Below, in pieces: positions 22,784-33,791 of a stretch of 64,000 nucleotides of DNA; the first letter of the stretch is position 1; every line of letters starts with the position of its first letter. This stretch comes from Ignelater luminosus. Taxonomy: Eukaryota > Arthropoda > Insecta > Coleoptera > Elateridae. The notes beneath the pieces are model-generated. The model had not been told where the DNA came from. It did no database searches and saw only the letters and a list, made by a program, of their open reading frames with translations. The position numbers were made by a program, and so were the translations under genes. The DNA lies in contig VTPC01008819.1 in the NCBI GenBank assembly GCA_011009095.1, forward strand, positions 25,968 through 89,967, in the 5' to 3' direction.

Positions 22784-23239
22784 TTGCCTGAAACTAGAAG
22801 GAGTGCTCAGCACGATGCCGTGAAACCAATAATGAAACATTTTGACAAAGTGGTGCAAGCTGTTGAGAGGTTAAGTGATCGAACAGATGAATATGTTAAT
22901 ACAAGAGGATCAACTGAAATCTTAATGAGAAACATCTGTGATTATAAATTTCTCGGATTCTTTCAATTGTGGTCGAACATTTTAGAAGAAGTAAATTATA
23001 CTCAAAAATATATACAAACAGAAGGTGTAAGTTTAGAGAAGATTGTACAGAAACTAAGAAGCTTGAAGATTTTTTTAGAAGAAAGCCGTGATAAACTGGT
23101 AGATAACGCATTAAAGTTTGCAAACAGAACATGTGAAGAAATGGGAATATCTGTTGAAAGAAGGGGACGAAGAAGGTTCAAGAAAATTATGCCTGGAGAA
23201 AAAGCAAGAGATGAAGGATTAACTTTAGAACAAGAATAA
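22784..23239 (+). pseudogene. hAT transposase fragment, copy A
   Basis: A 151-residue open stretch carries the central part of a ZMYM1-like hAT transposase: 'RSAQHDAVKPIMKHFDKVVQ', then 'FLGFFQLWSNILEEVNYTQK' and 'CEEMGISVERRGRRRFKKI'. Further frames at 23455-23661 carry the C-terminal dimerisation motif in 'VFVSVASNERSFSTFL'. Identical-looking stretches occur in copies B and C. The N-terminal zinc-finger region and first catalytic block are missing, and frames shift between the parts, so this copy cannot make a full transposase. It could have been moved by a relative in trans. Confidence 0.75.
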
Positions 23240-24380
23240 AAAGATGCATAAATGAATGTATAGACAAATTATTATCAGGAGCTGACTACGAGAATGGAAT
23301 CAATGGAGAGCGTTTTTGAAAAATTCAGCATTACTCAGGCAGTGAACTTAATAGGTGCTAGTGACTTACAACTTCCTACCCTTATTTTAAACTTTAGCAA
23401 TATGTACGACGACTTCAAGAGATCCTGCCCGAAATAAAGGAATTAAGAAGGTATATGAAAGCAACGGGAATCGCAATAGAAGAGACAATAAAGTGGACCG
23501 CACTCAAAATGATTCAATTTACAGTAGAAATGGACTTTACCGAGTCCTCGCCAAACATTTGCTTGGGCCTAAAATTATATTTAACAGTTTTTGTATCCGT
23601 AGCTTCGAATGAAAGGAGCTTTTCGACTTTTCTTGTACAATTACACATATTATATGCATGAGAATTTCATCGTTGCTAAATCAGCTAAAATTCGTCTTCT
23701 ACCAGTATACTGGCAGTCAATTTGATATGTTGAAGTTAACATATAAATCTTAACATTAGATCCATGCTGTTTCAGGATGTGAGGACACTCAGAGAAATAA
23801 TTTAGTAGAACCAAATAAAGTTGCTTTGTTATAAATAAAAAATTTTTTTGTATTTGCTCCAAATATTATAATTTATTTGTAGAAACCGAATTATTTATTT
23901 GAAATCACGTAGCCTCTAAATTGAAATTGAAATTATCAATTACATACTAAGTTAATTGCCAGAATAGAATAAATATAATAAAATAACTCACAAATGTGGG
24001 ATTTGAACTGTAACTTAAATCCTTTTTTAGTGAACTATTTTAATAAAATACATACATAACATGTTCTTATATAAATAAGTATTTAGTTATCCCAAATAAA
24101 GAATTGATTTGAAGTTAACAAATGCTTTAAATATATTTATTTATTTGGCTTCAATCAATAGTTGCTCTGGGTGAATGTTATTTTAGCAATCAAATTCTTC
24201 CTGTGAAGTATCATTTATATTATAAAAACGGTTAATTTTTTATGTAATTTTAAAAGACTGGTAGGTTGGATGTGTGATCGTAGGCACGCAAGCGCGTTTG
24301 TGTGAAGCTTGAATAGGGGCCTCCAAAAAAGTCCCGCCCCGGGCCTCATTTGGTGAAGGTACGCCACTGATTATTATGCT

Positions 24381-25169
24381 GTTTTAATTCTATAATTTCA
24401 TAAGTTAGTTTTAGAAATATTTTTATGAATAATACCATGTTGAATTAAAAAGTTAATTTCAGTAATAAAATCACTCAAAAATTGAAAGAAAAATTTCGGT
24501 TAAAGTCGCCCGCCGCAATAAATTGCCATAACGAAAGGTTTTATTTCTAAGTTTGAAACAAATAATTTTGAACAAATGGGCCTGAACTGAATGTTAGAAT
24601 CTTTAAATAACGGAACCCCGTCAATGTTAAACGACAAAGATAAATTACAGGTATCTTTATGAATATATTGTCTTATGACATCATCTGTTAAGTATTTTGG
24701 CAATTTATTTCTAATTCTGAAATATTTAGATTCTCCCCTGGTATTGTGGCTACTTAAAAGGGTACTATTTCTGTAGTTCTATTAGTATACAAAATAGTTC
24801 TTGGATCAAAAGGCAAATCTAATGATGGAATATGCTTACTTAATCTACTTAATAAACTCCTTAATGCAACGTGAGTTATATTATTTTCCAAAACCCATTC
24901 TTTTAAAAGTCTTTCCCAATTATTTTTATTTTCATTTTAAAAATCTTTTTTGTTTTTGGGAACATTGAACAATTTACTGGTATTAATGTCGCAGGGAATA
25001 TCAGAATATGAAGATTAATTCCGTACTTCTTCTGGCATAAAATTATGTATTTGGGTTAAATCCTGTCGAAATTCCTTCAAATTTTGCTTTGCTTTGTTTG
25101 AGTTTTGACAAAGATTATCTACTGTAGATTTTGTTTATTTGCCTGTTTCTTCACTCGTAAACGAGACAT
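24381..25169 (-). pseudogene. Arthropod transposase-domain protein, N-terminal part
   Basis: From an ATG at 25169 the minus strand encodes, in shifting frames, 'LKEWVLENNITHVALRSLLS', 'LDLPFDPRTILYT', then 'MPKYLTDDVIRQYIHKDTC' and 'SFNIDGVPLFKDSNIQF', 'KPFVMAIYCGG' and 'FFFQFLSDFITEINFLI'. This order is familiar from a large set of uncharacterised insect proteins annotated as transposase-domain; superfamily placement (CACTA-like?) is my inference. Stops and frameshifts are present. It lies on the same strand as the DUF4806-like segment across the hAT insertion, and next to an element with CACTA-like ends, so the three may once have been one transposon. Confidence 0.5.
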
Positions 25170-25238
25170 TATGCTCTTGCTGCTTTTAAAAGCTAATCAT
25201 TACCAAAAACAAAAAGAATTTAGAATTTATAAGGAACA

Positions 25239-25604
25239 ACTATACTAAAATCGGCGAACCATGCAGTGATCACCCATCTGAGTCGATGTCCAATTTACAG
25301 TAGCAAATCTGACTACTACCCGCTAAATTTATAATAAGTAGTGTTTAGGTATTCAGGTTAAAGTCTATAATCCAAAAACAAAATTTGCAAACAAAGTAAA
25401 CACAAGAAGTGAAACGGAAGCACGGAGGTTTTAGGTTATGTTGGTTTCTGTATATATCGGTATATAATAATACACTGTTCGGTGGATGTTCATACTTCCG
25501 TGTGTGAAACCGGCTTCAACCACGTGTTTTCAGCCAATTGAAAAAGAGCTTGCATTGATCACGCACTTTTATTACTGCATTGGTTCGCCGATTTTAGTAT
25601 AGTG
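25239..25604. mobile_element. ~366-bp element with CACTA-like inverted ends
   Basis: ACTATACTAAAATCGGCGAA at 25239 is matched by its inverse ending at 25604, with further inverted matches inside (ATGCAGTGATCA and its partner; a CGGAAGCACGG-type pair). The right end read inward begins CACTATACTAAAA. No coding capacity. Superfamily uncertain; CACTA fits the first bases. Confidence 0.6.
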
Positions 25605-25605
25605 A

Positions 25606-26510
25606 AGAATTATTTGTAAACTCATAAAATTGTAAACAGAAACGGTTTTACATAATTTTCTATTTAATAGATTCAGTCCTATAAAGAGTCAATATAATTG
25701 CAACTTAAACAAATTCGCTAAAAATAATAGTTTCGATATATTTAGAAACGTAGAAAAGGTTGAATTAAAAAAATTCTTAATTATTGTTATCTGTATGTAC
25801 AGTCAGGGACATTGAAAATGCCCACTTCAGGTAGCCGTCAACCCGACAGGGTCACAGTCTGAACTGCACGTATTGGGGAGGTTTAATCCTAGCAGGTAGC
25901 TGGCAGAAGCGGTCGGAAAAGAACAAGACAACATCCATTGTATATTGTCTATAGTCACTATGGTATAAAAGTTGAACTAAAATATTTTTTTACTCATACA
26001 GATTTTTATTCATTTAATGAAGTTGAAATTTTATTAAGAATTAATGACAAAACTTCCTATACTTCAGGTATTTCGTAAACTACTTACGATTAGTTTAAGT
26101 TGCATACAATTTAGCTTTTAAATATTAACTAAGCATAGTTTCTTATGTAGTGGGTTAAACAAGTCCGGAATAAATTCAATCTTTGTAAAAGTGGGCATTA
26201 TCCAGCAATATCTGGCCATGCATATTTTATTTTTTTCTTGTGCACATTTTTATAGCTGAAATTGTATAGATAGCGTTGCTCAAGTTCCAGGTATGACGTT
26301 ATATGTAGGTTAATTTTTAAACAGCTACGATATAGGTTTTTGTGGATTCTTGTAAAGTAGCACTTTCTTATAGCGGCAATATAGCATATTTATTCCTTTA
26401 TACATTCTCAAAAAGATAAGAAAATTCAGAAATTATTTATTTTGTCAGATCTTTAATATTTCTGATTTTAATGTTTTTGTCATTACTATTACAAGTCTAA
26501 TGAATCTTTG
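25606..26510. other. No recognised gene
   Basis: AT-rich. A short inverted pair (ATGCCCACTT near 25820 and AAGTGGGCAT near 26192) hints at the ends of a small decayed element, but the similarity does not extend far. Confidence 0.4.
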
Positions 26511-26519
26511 TGCACTGTA

Positions 26520-26612
26520 TCTTTTCAACGTCAATTGAGACTAAATAGTTTCAAATTGAGAACAATCAATTTCAAGTTGGGAATATCAATTTTAAATTGA
26601 GACTAATAAGTT
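26520..26612. repeat. Degenerate ~27-bp tandem repeat
   Basis: Three or four drifted units of 'CAATTGAGACTAAATAGTTT' / 'CAAATTGAGAACAATCAATT' / 'CAAGTTGGGAATATCAATTT' / 'TAAATTGAGACTAATAAGTT'. It precedes the Tc1-type relic and could be part of its subterminal region. Confidence 0.55.
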
Positions 26613-26727
26613 GAAATCAATCAAAACGCCAAATGCAAACATTTCTTTTACAAACTTAAGAATTCATTCAGTTTTATGCATTCGTGACTTGCGTTTAAAA
26701 GTGCGTGTTTCTAAGTTATTCTAAAAA

Positions 26728-28193
26728 ATGCCTAAACGAATGGGTCAAAGTAAATGTTCGATGGAAATTCGGGGGCGTATAGCAGCTCTTGCTGAAGCTG
26801 ATTGGTAGATTTCACGAATTGCACACTGTTGATCTCTCCGTAAGTATCTGTTACTGTTACATTAAAAAAATAATCGTACTGACTATGTAGTAAGTCAACG
26901 TCAATTTACTTTTTATAATTTTATACCCCTTCTGGAGACTAATTCCTCATTAGATTATCTTGAGATTAATTTGTATTGTCTTTAACTACTGCGTAACTGT
27001 TAATAAATAACATTTCCAATATATTTTGTGGATAGTTTTTTATCTTAAATTAATTTTAAGTTGATTATCCTTATACATTCCTATAGTTTGCTTTCAATAA
27101 TATAATTTCTAAATTAATTTCAGAAATTATTTAATTTTAAATTTTATCAGTGATAGTCGTTGTGCATTTGAAGTTATGATCTACAACCCACGTTTTTTAT
27201 TTCCACGGCTAGAGTTGATAATACTTTTGAGACACTCGTTAAAAACTATTAACAAACTCGGAAGATTAATTAGCAATGTCTCTTATATCGATTTTAGAGA
27301 CGAACTCTCAAGCGGTGGATATTACGCAGTCAACTGGGTAAATTAGATACTGTTCGGCCTGGAGCAGCATATGCAACAAATGCTGATCGAGACAACGCTA
27401 TTGTAGAAATAGCCGATAACTTGCGATTTATTTCAACCGTGAGAATAAGGGAAACCTTACAATTAACATGTAGCTTAAAAACAATTAGACGTCGTTTACA
27501 CGAGAATGGAATTCATAATCGTCAACCTGCCAGAAAGATTGTGTTAACACCTGACCATGCTGCAGCAGGTTTGGCTTTCTATCAAGCAAACATTAACAGA
27601 GATTGGTCAAATGTAATACTTTCAGACGAAAAGGCATTTTCGTCGTCTCAAGAGATCCCCATGCAATTGTGGAGAAGAAATAAAACATGGTATGACATCG
27701 AGAATGTTCTATCATGAAGAACAAGCGGGCGTTTTAATGCCGGTTTTTGGGGCTGGATGTCCAAAAATGGCTCAGGAGAGATTATTAAGAGTTACGCCAT
27801 CAAGATTCAGTTCTCGACAATACATCCGAGTATTGGAGGATGTACTGTTACCTAGTGTAAGCGCAGTTTATCCTGAAGATAAGATGGCAACATTCATTTT
27901 CGTCCAGGATAACAGCAGCATTCGTACTGCTCAAATAGTTCAAGAGTGGTTTGAAGAACACCCCGAAATTGAATTATTACGCTGGCCTGCTAAATCCGCG
28001 GATCTAAATCCAATTGAAAATTTGTAGGCAGCAACTGTAAGAGAACGGGATAATATTGAATTCCATAGGGTTCGAAAGCGTAATGTAGAGGAATTTATGC
28101 GTCATGTCACAACAACCTGGGAATCTTTTAGAAACAACATGAAAAGAAGGCTTCTAGAATGCATTAATAATAATAGCTGCTATTGTAAATATT
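26728..28193 (+). pseudogene. Tc1-type transposase relic
   Basis: The plus strand encodes 'MPKRMGQSKCSMEIRGRIAA' and 'ISRIAH', a paired-like helix-turn-helix, up to 26839. After a 458-bp interruption it resumes at 27298 with 'RRTLKRWILRSQLGKLDTV', 'RETLQLTCSLKTIRRRLHEN', 'SNVILSDEKAFSS' (first Asp), 'FIFVQDNSSIRTAQIVQ' (second Asp) and 'LRWPAKSADLNPIEN' (Glu), ending 'NNMKRRLLECINNN'. I count 35 residues between the second Asp and the Glu. The interruption begins GTAAGT and ends TTTTAG, so it may be an intron rather than an insertion. Stops and at least two frameshifts make it inactive. No inverted ends were found. Confidence 0.7.
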
Positions 28194-28850
28194 AGTATTA
28201 AGTAATTTACAGTAAACTATTTTTAGAACTTTGTAGATATTATTAATTGTAAATATAAAATTTTTAAATGCCGAGGTTTTATGATATGGTTCAGATTATT
28301 TCTTGTTTCTTTCACATACATTTGCTTTTTATTTAAAAATATTGTATATAACTTGTTGTTAACAAAGCAATGCGACTAAATGGTCTTTTATGAGTAATTT
28401 CTTCTGTAGTGCAAATGAGAAGTATTATTATTAAAACATATTTCTGAAAATGGCTCTTACTGGCTTAAAAAGTCTAGTTGATAAGGAGTATAACGGTTTT
28501 TTGTGTTTCAATAGGCCTTTGTCATTTGACGGTTTAAAGTTAGTATATAGTAAGGCAAATTATTCGATGCACCCGAACAGCTAACTCACCCAAAAGAGTC
28601 GCCTAAGTTTCATGATGGGTAGATAACCCTAGCTCGAATTGCTACCTTTCAAAATTTTGTTACCCTTGCTAAGAACTGCAACTCTGAACGAGTGTTTCAC
28701 ACATTTGTATCCTACCATTGCAGTCATGATTTTTTCAAATCCCTTTATTATGGGACTTACATAGTGTATAATAATAAATGTTTTACTTTGTGCTGTGCCA
28801 AGTTAAATATTGTAATACAAACTTTAATTTTTCTTAATTTCATTTATATA

Positions 28851-29171
28851 CAGTACGAAAACTACTTATGGAATAAAATCAATAATTTCAAAACACGAAT
28901 GACATTTTTTAAAAGGATCTTTTAACCAGTTTTTGATTTCTGTGTAATCAAGGTCACTGCTCACTACCCAAAAATAAAAAAATATATATAGCATTCTATA
29001 TTTAAAAAACTCCATATGACGTCCTAGCTCGAAAGGGGATGATGTCACAAACAAGCACAGCACCTTAAAAACATCAAAGTATAAAATAAAAATTGATGGG
29101 TTCTAGCGTTTTTCAAAAATATCTTTGATTTTGAAATTATTGATTTTATTCCATAAGTAGTTTTCGCACTG
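28851..29171. mobile_element. MITE with 46-bp inverted ends
   Basis: CAGTACGAAAACTACTTATG and about 25 further bases are matched inverted at 29127-29171, with TA at both edges. About 320 bp, non-coding. The small reading frames at 28692-28925 and 28866-29063 simply cross it. Confidence 0.85.
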
Positions 29172-29173
29172 TA

Positions 29174-29790
29174 TACAGTGTGTCCTAGATAAGGATGCAC
29201 AGCATGGGGATCTTGGAAACGGTAAGAGATACAGGATCGGTTAAATAGGATGAAAGTGGGCTATCTATACAACCTTTTTGTTGGCGTTTGCAAAATCTAG
29301 ATATCTTGGATAGTTTCAGAGATATTTAAAAAAAGTAGATTTCTCGATTTTCGTTATTATTTTTTCTTTTATTTATTTGAAGAGATATCGGAAAACTAAA
29401 ATCACTTATTTATTGCCACTTTTTGTTCTCTATTAAAATACGCTAACAAAATGACTGAACAACGTTTCGGTTTCGAGTAACCATCCTCAACCTCATTTTT
29501 TTAAATAGGCGGAAAAACAATTGAAAATTGTTTTCAATAGATCTTGTCACGATTCTAATGATGTAAACATGATCGAGTTATTTTGGTTTTGACTTTTATG
29601 TGTTGAACACTGCTGTGACCAACTGTAATAATTGCTATTCATCTTCAAAATTTTGGTTGAGCACATAACTCTTGACATAATTCCAGAAAAAGGAAATCTA
29701 ACGGTGTTACATCAGGTGATCGTGCAGGCCAGGGTACCGCATGCATTAATTTATAACATAAGAAATTAAAAAAAAAATCGAAGAACCACG
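29174..29790 (-). mobile_element. Mariner-type relic abutting the MITE
   Basis: TACAGTGTGTCCTAGATAAG at 29174 looks like a Tc1/mariner end and starts right after the MITE. Minus-strand translation around 29640-29760 gives 'WPARSPDVTPLDFLF' and, in another frame, 'NYVKSYVLNQNFEDE'. This is the third-catalytic-residue region of a rosa/IS630-type transposase. The rest of the gene is gone. Confidence 0.55.
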
Positions 29791-29799
29791 CCTAAGAAA

Positions 29800-30238
29800 A
29801 GTGTTCAACCCATACGGCAAATTTAAAATGTATGAGTATTCAAATTCATACAAAGAAAATCAATAGTCTAGGATCAATGCTTCGCTTTTTTAAATTAAAT
29901 TAGAATTTCTAAAGAATTATCAAAACAATTATAAATGTTAAAACTGTTCAACGGCACTTTATTCGGGGACTCCTCGAGGACAAAAAAATTCGCATTTTCC
30001 TAGAAAAGATGATTTTAAATAACAAAAACTCAAAAATATAGAATTCCTAACTCAATTTAACAAACGAACAAATCAAATTTTGAATTCAACAATAAATTGT
30101 AAACATTAACTTAAATAAGTCGAGAGTATGCATCCACATTATTTTATGTCACTCTCATACCAACTTAGAATAATGAAATCTTGGCGGGATTTTAAGAAAT
30201 TTAAATAATTTTATGACGACGAGTAACGAACCGTTACA
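29800..30238 (-). mobile_element. LTR fragment, same family as 21229-22768
   Basis: About 440 bp aligns by eye to the 22385-22768 part of the LTR in hAT copy A, including GCATCCACATTATTTTATG and the terminal GACGACGAGTAAC...GTTACA. It has its own insertions and deletions relative to that copy and looks older or independently inserted. No internal region is attached; a broken fossil. Confidence 0.7.
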
Positions 30239-30508
30239 GCAGGATAGAGTTAGCAATTCGTGATTACCCGGTTTTTCGTTTATTCAACTGCAAATTTAAG
30301 ATATCCTTTCTTTTTAATTTCAAAGCCGTTCATATTTATTATCCTTTTTGTGATATTCAAAATATAGATTTTAATTAACGGTACGATGCACAGTCCACTC
30401 CACTGGTATATTTAAATCTTCTAGGCCCGGTCTTTTCACTTCCCAGTAAATTTATTTGCTGAACAAATACCATGGTAATCATTGTTAATACGATTGTATT
30501 CGCAGCTA

Positions 30509-33500
30509 CTAAAGTGGTTGAAGTTCAGTTAATTCTACATCCCCAGAAAAGTCTTTTGCAAAATCAGAACCAGAGTCGTGTATTTTCTGAGAGCAGGAGA
30601 TGTACTTAAAAACATTTCGTTCATGGATTCTATTAAACTTAGATTTGCAGATGGTAAGGCTTCAATTTACGCCACAGTTCTATGTATTACGTACCTTGTC
30701 TGATATACTAGGTTCATTGCCAATAGATGGTAATACTGCACTTTCGTCAAAACCTAAACAAAACACAAAACGACATTAGCGTTTTACGCTCACTGTGGGC
30801 AAGGAGATAGACAGCAAAGAATGCAAAAAACATTGCTCATACAATTAATAAATTGTTCAAATAATTCTTTTTTATTACATTTAAAATTATATTTGTCACT
30901 TATCACCGTAAATCGTTTTCTCTAAGTGTTTGGTTTTTAGATTATAATACTTTTAAATGACCATACGAGTTGGTTTTTAACGCATGAAAATACGTGAAAT
31001 TGGACGTAACGTTAGTCTTTTAATGTTATAGATTACGTCGAATGTAGTATACAAGAATCATTCCTGCCTGGTACAAGTCTACAAATAAGATGGCGGCTAA
31101 TGCAGTTAGCGTTGTTGAGCTCCCAGTGAAAAAGTGTAAAAAGTGTAATACTGTGCCAGTATCAGGGTGGAACGTTAATGCACCCGGGCTGTCTAAAATA
31201 TTTTACAAATATAGTTAAACTTGACGAAAAGCACATAAAGTGTTGTGACGAGACGATTCAATGGATTTTAGAAACACAAGCATTATGGAACGAGCCGATG
31301 TGAAATTAAAAGATGAAGTAATTAAGGAGCTTTTGCAAGAGAAGAAGAGATTAAGTAAGGAAAATAGTTTATTACAAAAATTAATCAGTGAGATGGAAGA
31401 TAAAAATAGACTTCCGTACTTTAAAGTAGGAGTGTTAGAGAAACAAATAACAGGTAAAACTGACGTGAAGCAAAAACAATATAATAAGCAAATAAAACCG
31501 TCAAATGTGATAACAGAAAAGGTAAATGTAAAGTACAAACAAAAATCGCAAACAGAAAATATAGAAACACACAACCTTGACACCACAAAAGAAACTGTTA
31601 AAAAGGTAAATCCAAAAATCACAAAAGAAACTGTAGCAGCCAGGATCCATTTAACAGAGAGTCAAATTAAATGTAAAAAGATCATCTCGTTAAATAGCGA
31701 TGTAGAGAATCAACAACGAAAGACATCTATACCCAAAAAACAACAAAAAAGGATTATAGTGGACTCTCAAGTAAACGAAATTTGTAAATTAAAAGTAACC
31801 CCTAAGGTAAAATCGATTCACATTTGCAAGTTATCCACTGACACCACAGCACAGGAAGTTCTTGACCACGTTGTATCGGTCGCTCCAGTAATATCATGCG
31901 AAAAAATTAAATCGAAATTTCCAAAATATTACTCCTCATTTAAACTTGATGTGAATGAAGGCGATGCTGAAAAGATGATGGATCCAACTGTATGGCCGAA
32001 AGGAACCTGCGTCAATAATTTTTTTACCGAAAAAAAACAGCCCCGGGGCACACAATATAATAAACAGTGTTGTGAGAAATAATAAAATTTGATAACTACA
32101 CTGTTACAAGTTACTTTTGTAGGACTACATCACATGGTAGTGGGGTGGCAATTTTAGTACAAAAAGATTTATCATTTAAAGAAATAAATTTGACTAAGAT
32201 TAAGTTAATCAACAAAATATGTGAAGCGGCTTCCGTTAATGTCTTAATAGGAAGTTTCAATGTAAAAATTATTTGTTTATAAAGAAGTCCTAAAGGAAAT
32301 TTTAGAGACTTTGCAAACTCACTTGCACAAATCTTGTTAACAAATACAGGAAGAGGTCCGAAATTTATTGTTGGATATTTTAATTTAAATTTTTTATCAT
32401 TTAATTATAAGAAATGTTTTATAGAATATTCTCGACAATAAGGTGACACTAAAACCTTAATTGATAATATATTCACAAATGTTAGTGAAATTCAATATCA
32501 AACTGAAACGACTAGAAATTCCCTCTCTGATCATGATACTCAAATACTGACGTTTTTGTTCCACAAAGAAGTACCCGAAGACAAGAAGTACATAAATAAA
32601 AGATTGTTTTCTAAAGGCAACGTAAATCGGTTCAAGGAACTGTTATCTAACGAACAATCGAGAGATATGTACACAACACCAGAACATTGTTCGAAGTTTG
32701 ATATATTTTTAAAAATGTTTATGAATTTATTTAATCTGGCTTTTCCACAGAAATTAACAAAAGAAAGTAGATCTTCCACATGGGTGATAAATCAGATTGT
32801 CCTAGAGAGTAACCGTATGAAAGATCTACACAAAATATCCATTATTTCTAATGATGCGAAGGTCAAGCAGTTCTACCAATCTCAAAAAATAAAATATCAG
32901 AAACTCGTAAATGACACCAAAAAAACTTTCTATGACAATAAAATACAAAATGCCACTAATAAATCGAAGGTAGTTTGGTCAGTAATCAAAGAGAATGTAA
33001 ATACAAATAAAAATAATAAACAAGTCCCTACAGATATAAAGGTGAATGACAACTCCACTGTGCAAAACATCTGTGAGATCGCAAGTGCTTTCAATAAGTT
33101 GATTCGGTAAAGCAATTGACGTCAGGATTTTTTATCGATTACTCTAGGATTCACGTTAATGCTATTCCAAACTCTATTTTTCTAAAACCCGTAGATATTT
33201 ACGAAATTTTCGAAATTACTTTATCTGTTTCAAAAAAGAAATCTTCTGGGATAGATGAAATACCATATTGGTTATTAAAGGAAGTCGGTGACGACATTGT
33301 TGTACCTTTAACTTATTTAATCAATGTATCGTTCGAGGTTGGTTATTTCCCACATCAGTTCTAACATGCACGCACAATATACAAGAAGAAAAATCCATAC
33401 GAGATCAAAAATTACAGACCGCTAGCCCTGCTACCAGCATTTTCAAAAATTTTTGAGAAAATTTTTTACGATCGACAAAAGTAACGTACGACCATCGTCA

Positions 33501-33791
33501 CATGTTTTTTACAAATCCTCTAATACAAATTCTCTTACTCAAAAATAAACTAATCCGCATTCGATTTTACTAATTATAAAAGAACACTACCAAATAATAA
33601 CAAACCAAATCAAGAACATCCAACTTAATTTGCTAGAAATTGAGATTAGGATTTATCTTATAAAAAATATACATTTTGTTATCTACTTTAAGAAACCTAC
33701 AAAACATACCTTGATTTTGCTGTAATTTTCGCAGTGTTAGCTGTAGAATATATTGTCCTCTAGCCATTCTCACACCTTGATCTTCACTCAT
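30509..33791 (-). CDS. Possible small three-exon gene, 89 aa, unknown function
   Basis: Exon 33791-33710 starts MSEDQGVRMARGQYILQLTL and ends in a GTATGT donor. Exon 30753-30695 follows an acceptor with a good pyrimidine tract (TTTTGTGTTTTGTTTAG), encodes GFDESAVLPSIGNEPSISDK and ends in a GTACGT donor. Exon 30637-30509 encodes 'FNRIHERNVFKYIS' to 'VELTELQPL' and a stop. All three joins keep frame. The first intron (2.96 kb) contains a 5' LINE segment. I do not recognise the protein; it has no signal peptide or membrane segment. The third acceptor is weak, further exons could exist, and it could be a fragment of a repeat gene. Treat as a hypothesis. Confidence 0.35.
31060..33480 (+). mobile_element. 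LINE (Jockey/CR1-like), 5' portion, 3' truncated
   Basis: The order is an ORF1 region with a PHD-finger-like start at 31090 (KKCKKCN, later 'MHPGCLKYF'), the ORF1 body (31261-32082), then ORF2 pieces. An endonuclease part reads 'CRTTSHGSGVAILVQ' at 32120 and 'NSLSDHDTQ' at 32520. A linker (32556-33110) and the start of reverse transcriptase follow: 'KKKSSGIDEIPYWLLKEV' and 'IKNYRPLALLPAFSKIFEKI'. It ends abruptly in RT near 33480, and the palm with the FADD motif is lost. Stops and frameshifts are present throughout ORF2. Loss of the 3' half is unusual for LINE insertions and points to a later deletion. Confidence 0.8.
31261..32082 (+). CDS. LINE ORF1 protein (nucleic-acid-binding), open 273 aa
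   Basis: The frame is open for 273 codons. Residues 15-50 form a leucine-rich coiled coil ('KELLQEKKRLSKENSLLQKL'), and the middle is Lys/Thr-rich and probably disordered. Residues 180-260 contain the RRM-like C-terminal module of insect LINE ORF1 proteins: 'KSIHICKLSTDTTAQEVLDH', then 'KFPKYYSSFKLDV' and 'PTVWPKGTCVNNFF'. Such proteins bind the element's RNA and help target-primed reverse transcription. The PHD-like zinc finger that should lie at the N-terminus is in other frames upstream, so the true ORF1 is broken and the ATG at 31261 is not its original start. Confidence 0.65.
   Translation: MDFRNTSIMERADVKLKDEVIKELLQEKKRLSKENSLLQKLISEMEDKNRLPYFKVGVLEKQITGKTDVKQKQYNKQIKPSNVITEKVNVKYKQKSQTENIETHNLDTTKETVKKVNPKITKETVAARIHLTESQIKCKKIISLNSDVENQQRKTSIPKKQQKRIIVDSQVNEICKLKVTPKVKSIHICKLSTDTTAQEVLDHVVSVAPVISCEKIKSKFPKYYSSFKLDVNEGDAEKMMDPTVWPKGTCVNNFFTEKKQPRGTQYNKQCCEK

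Larger units (their letters stand above)
19369..24369 (+). mobile_element. hAT transposon copy A (ZMYM1-like), with nested LTR fossil
   Basis: The element begins CAGTAGCGTACCTAAGGGG and ends GGTGAAGGTACGCCACTG. It is flanked by a perfect 8-bp duplication, ATTATTAT (19361-19368 and 24370-24377), the hallmark of hAT elements. Total length is 5,001 bp, of which 20258-22768 is an inserted LTR fossil. The remaining hAT DNA matches copy C (55955-58580) closely, including the G-run next to the left end. The perfect target duplication argues for a fairly recent insertion, although the coding region is damaged. Confidence 0.9.

Noticed and set aside
28692-29063. Two frames across the MITE
   Set aside because: They run through both inverted arms of a noncoding element.
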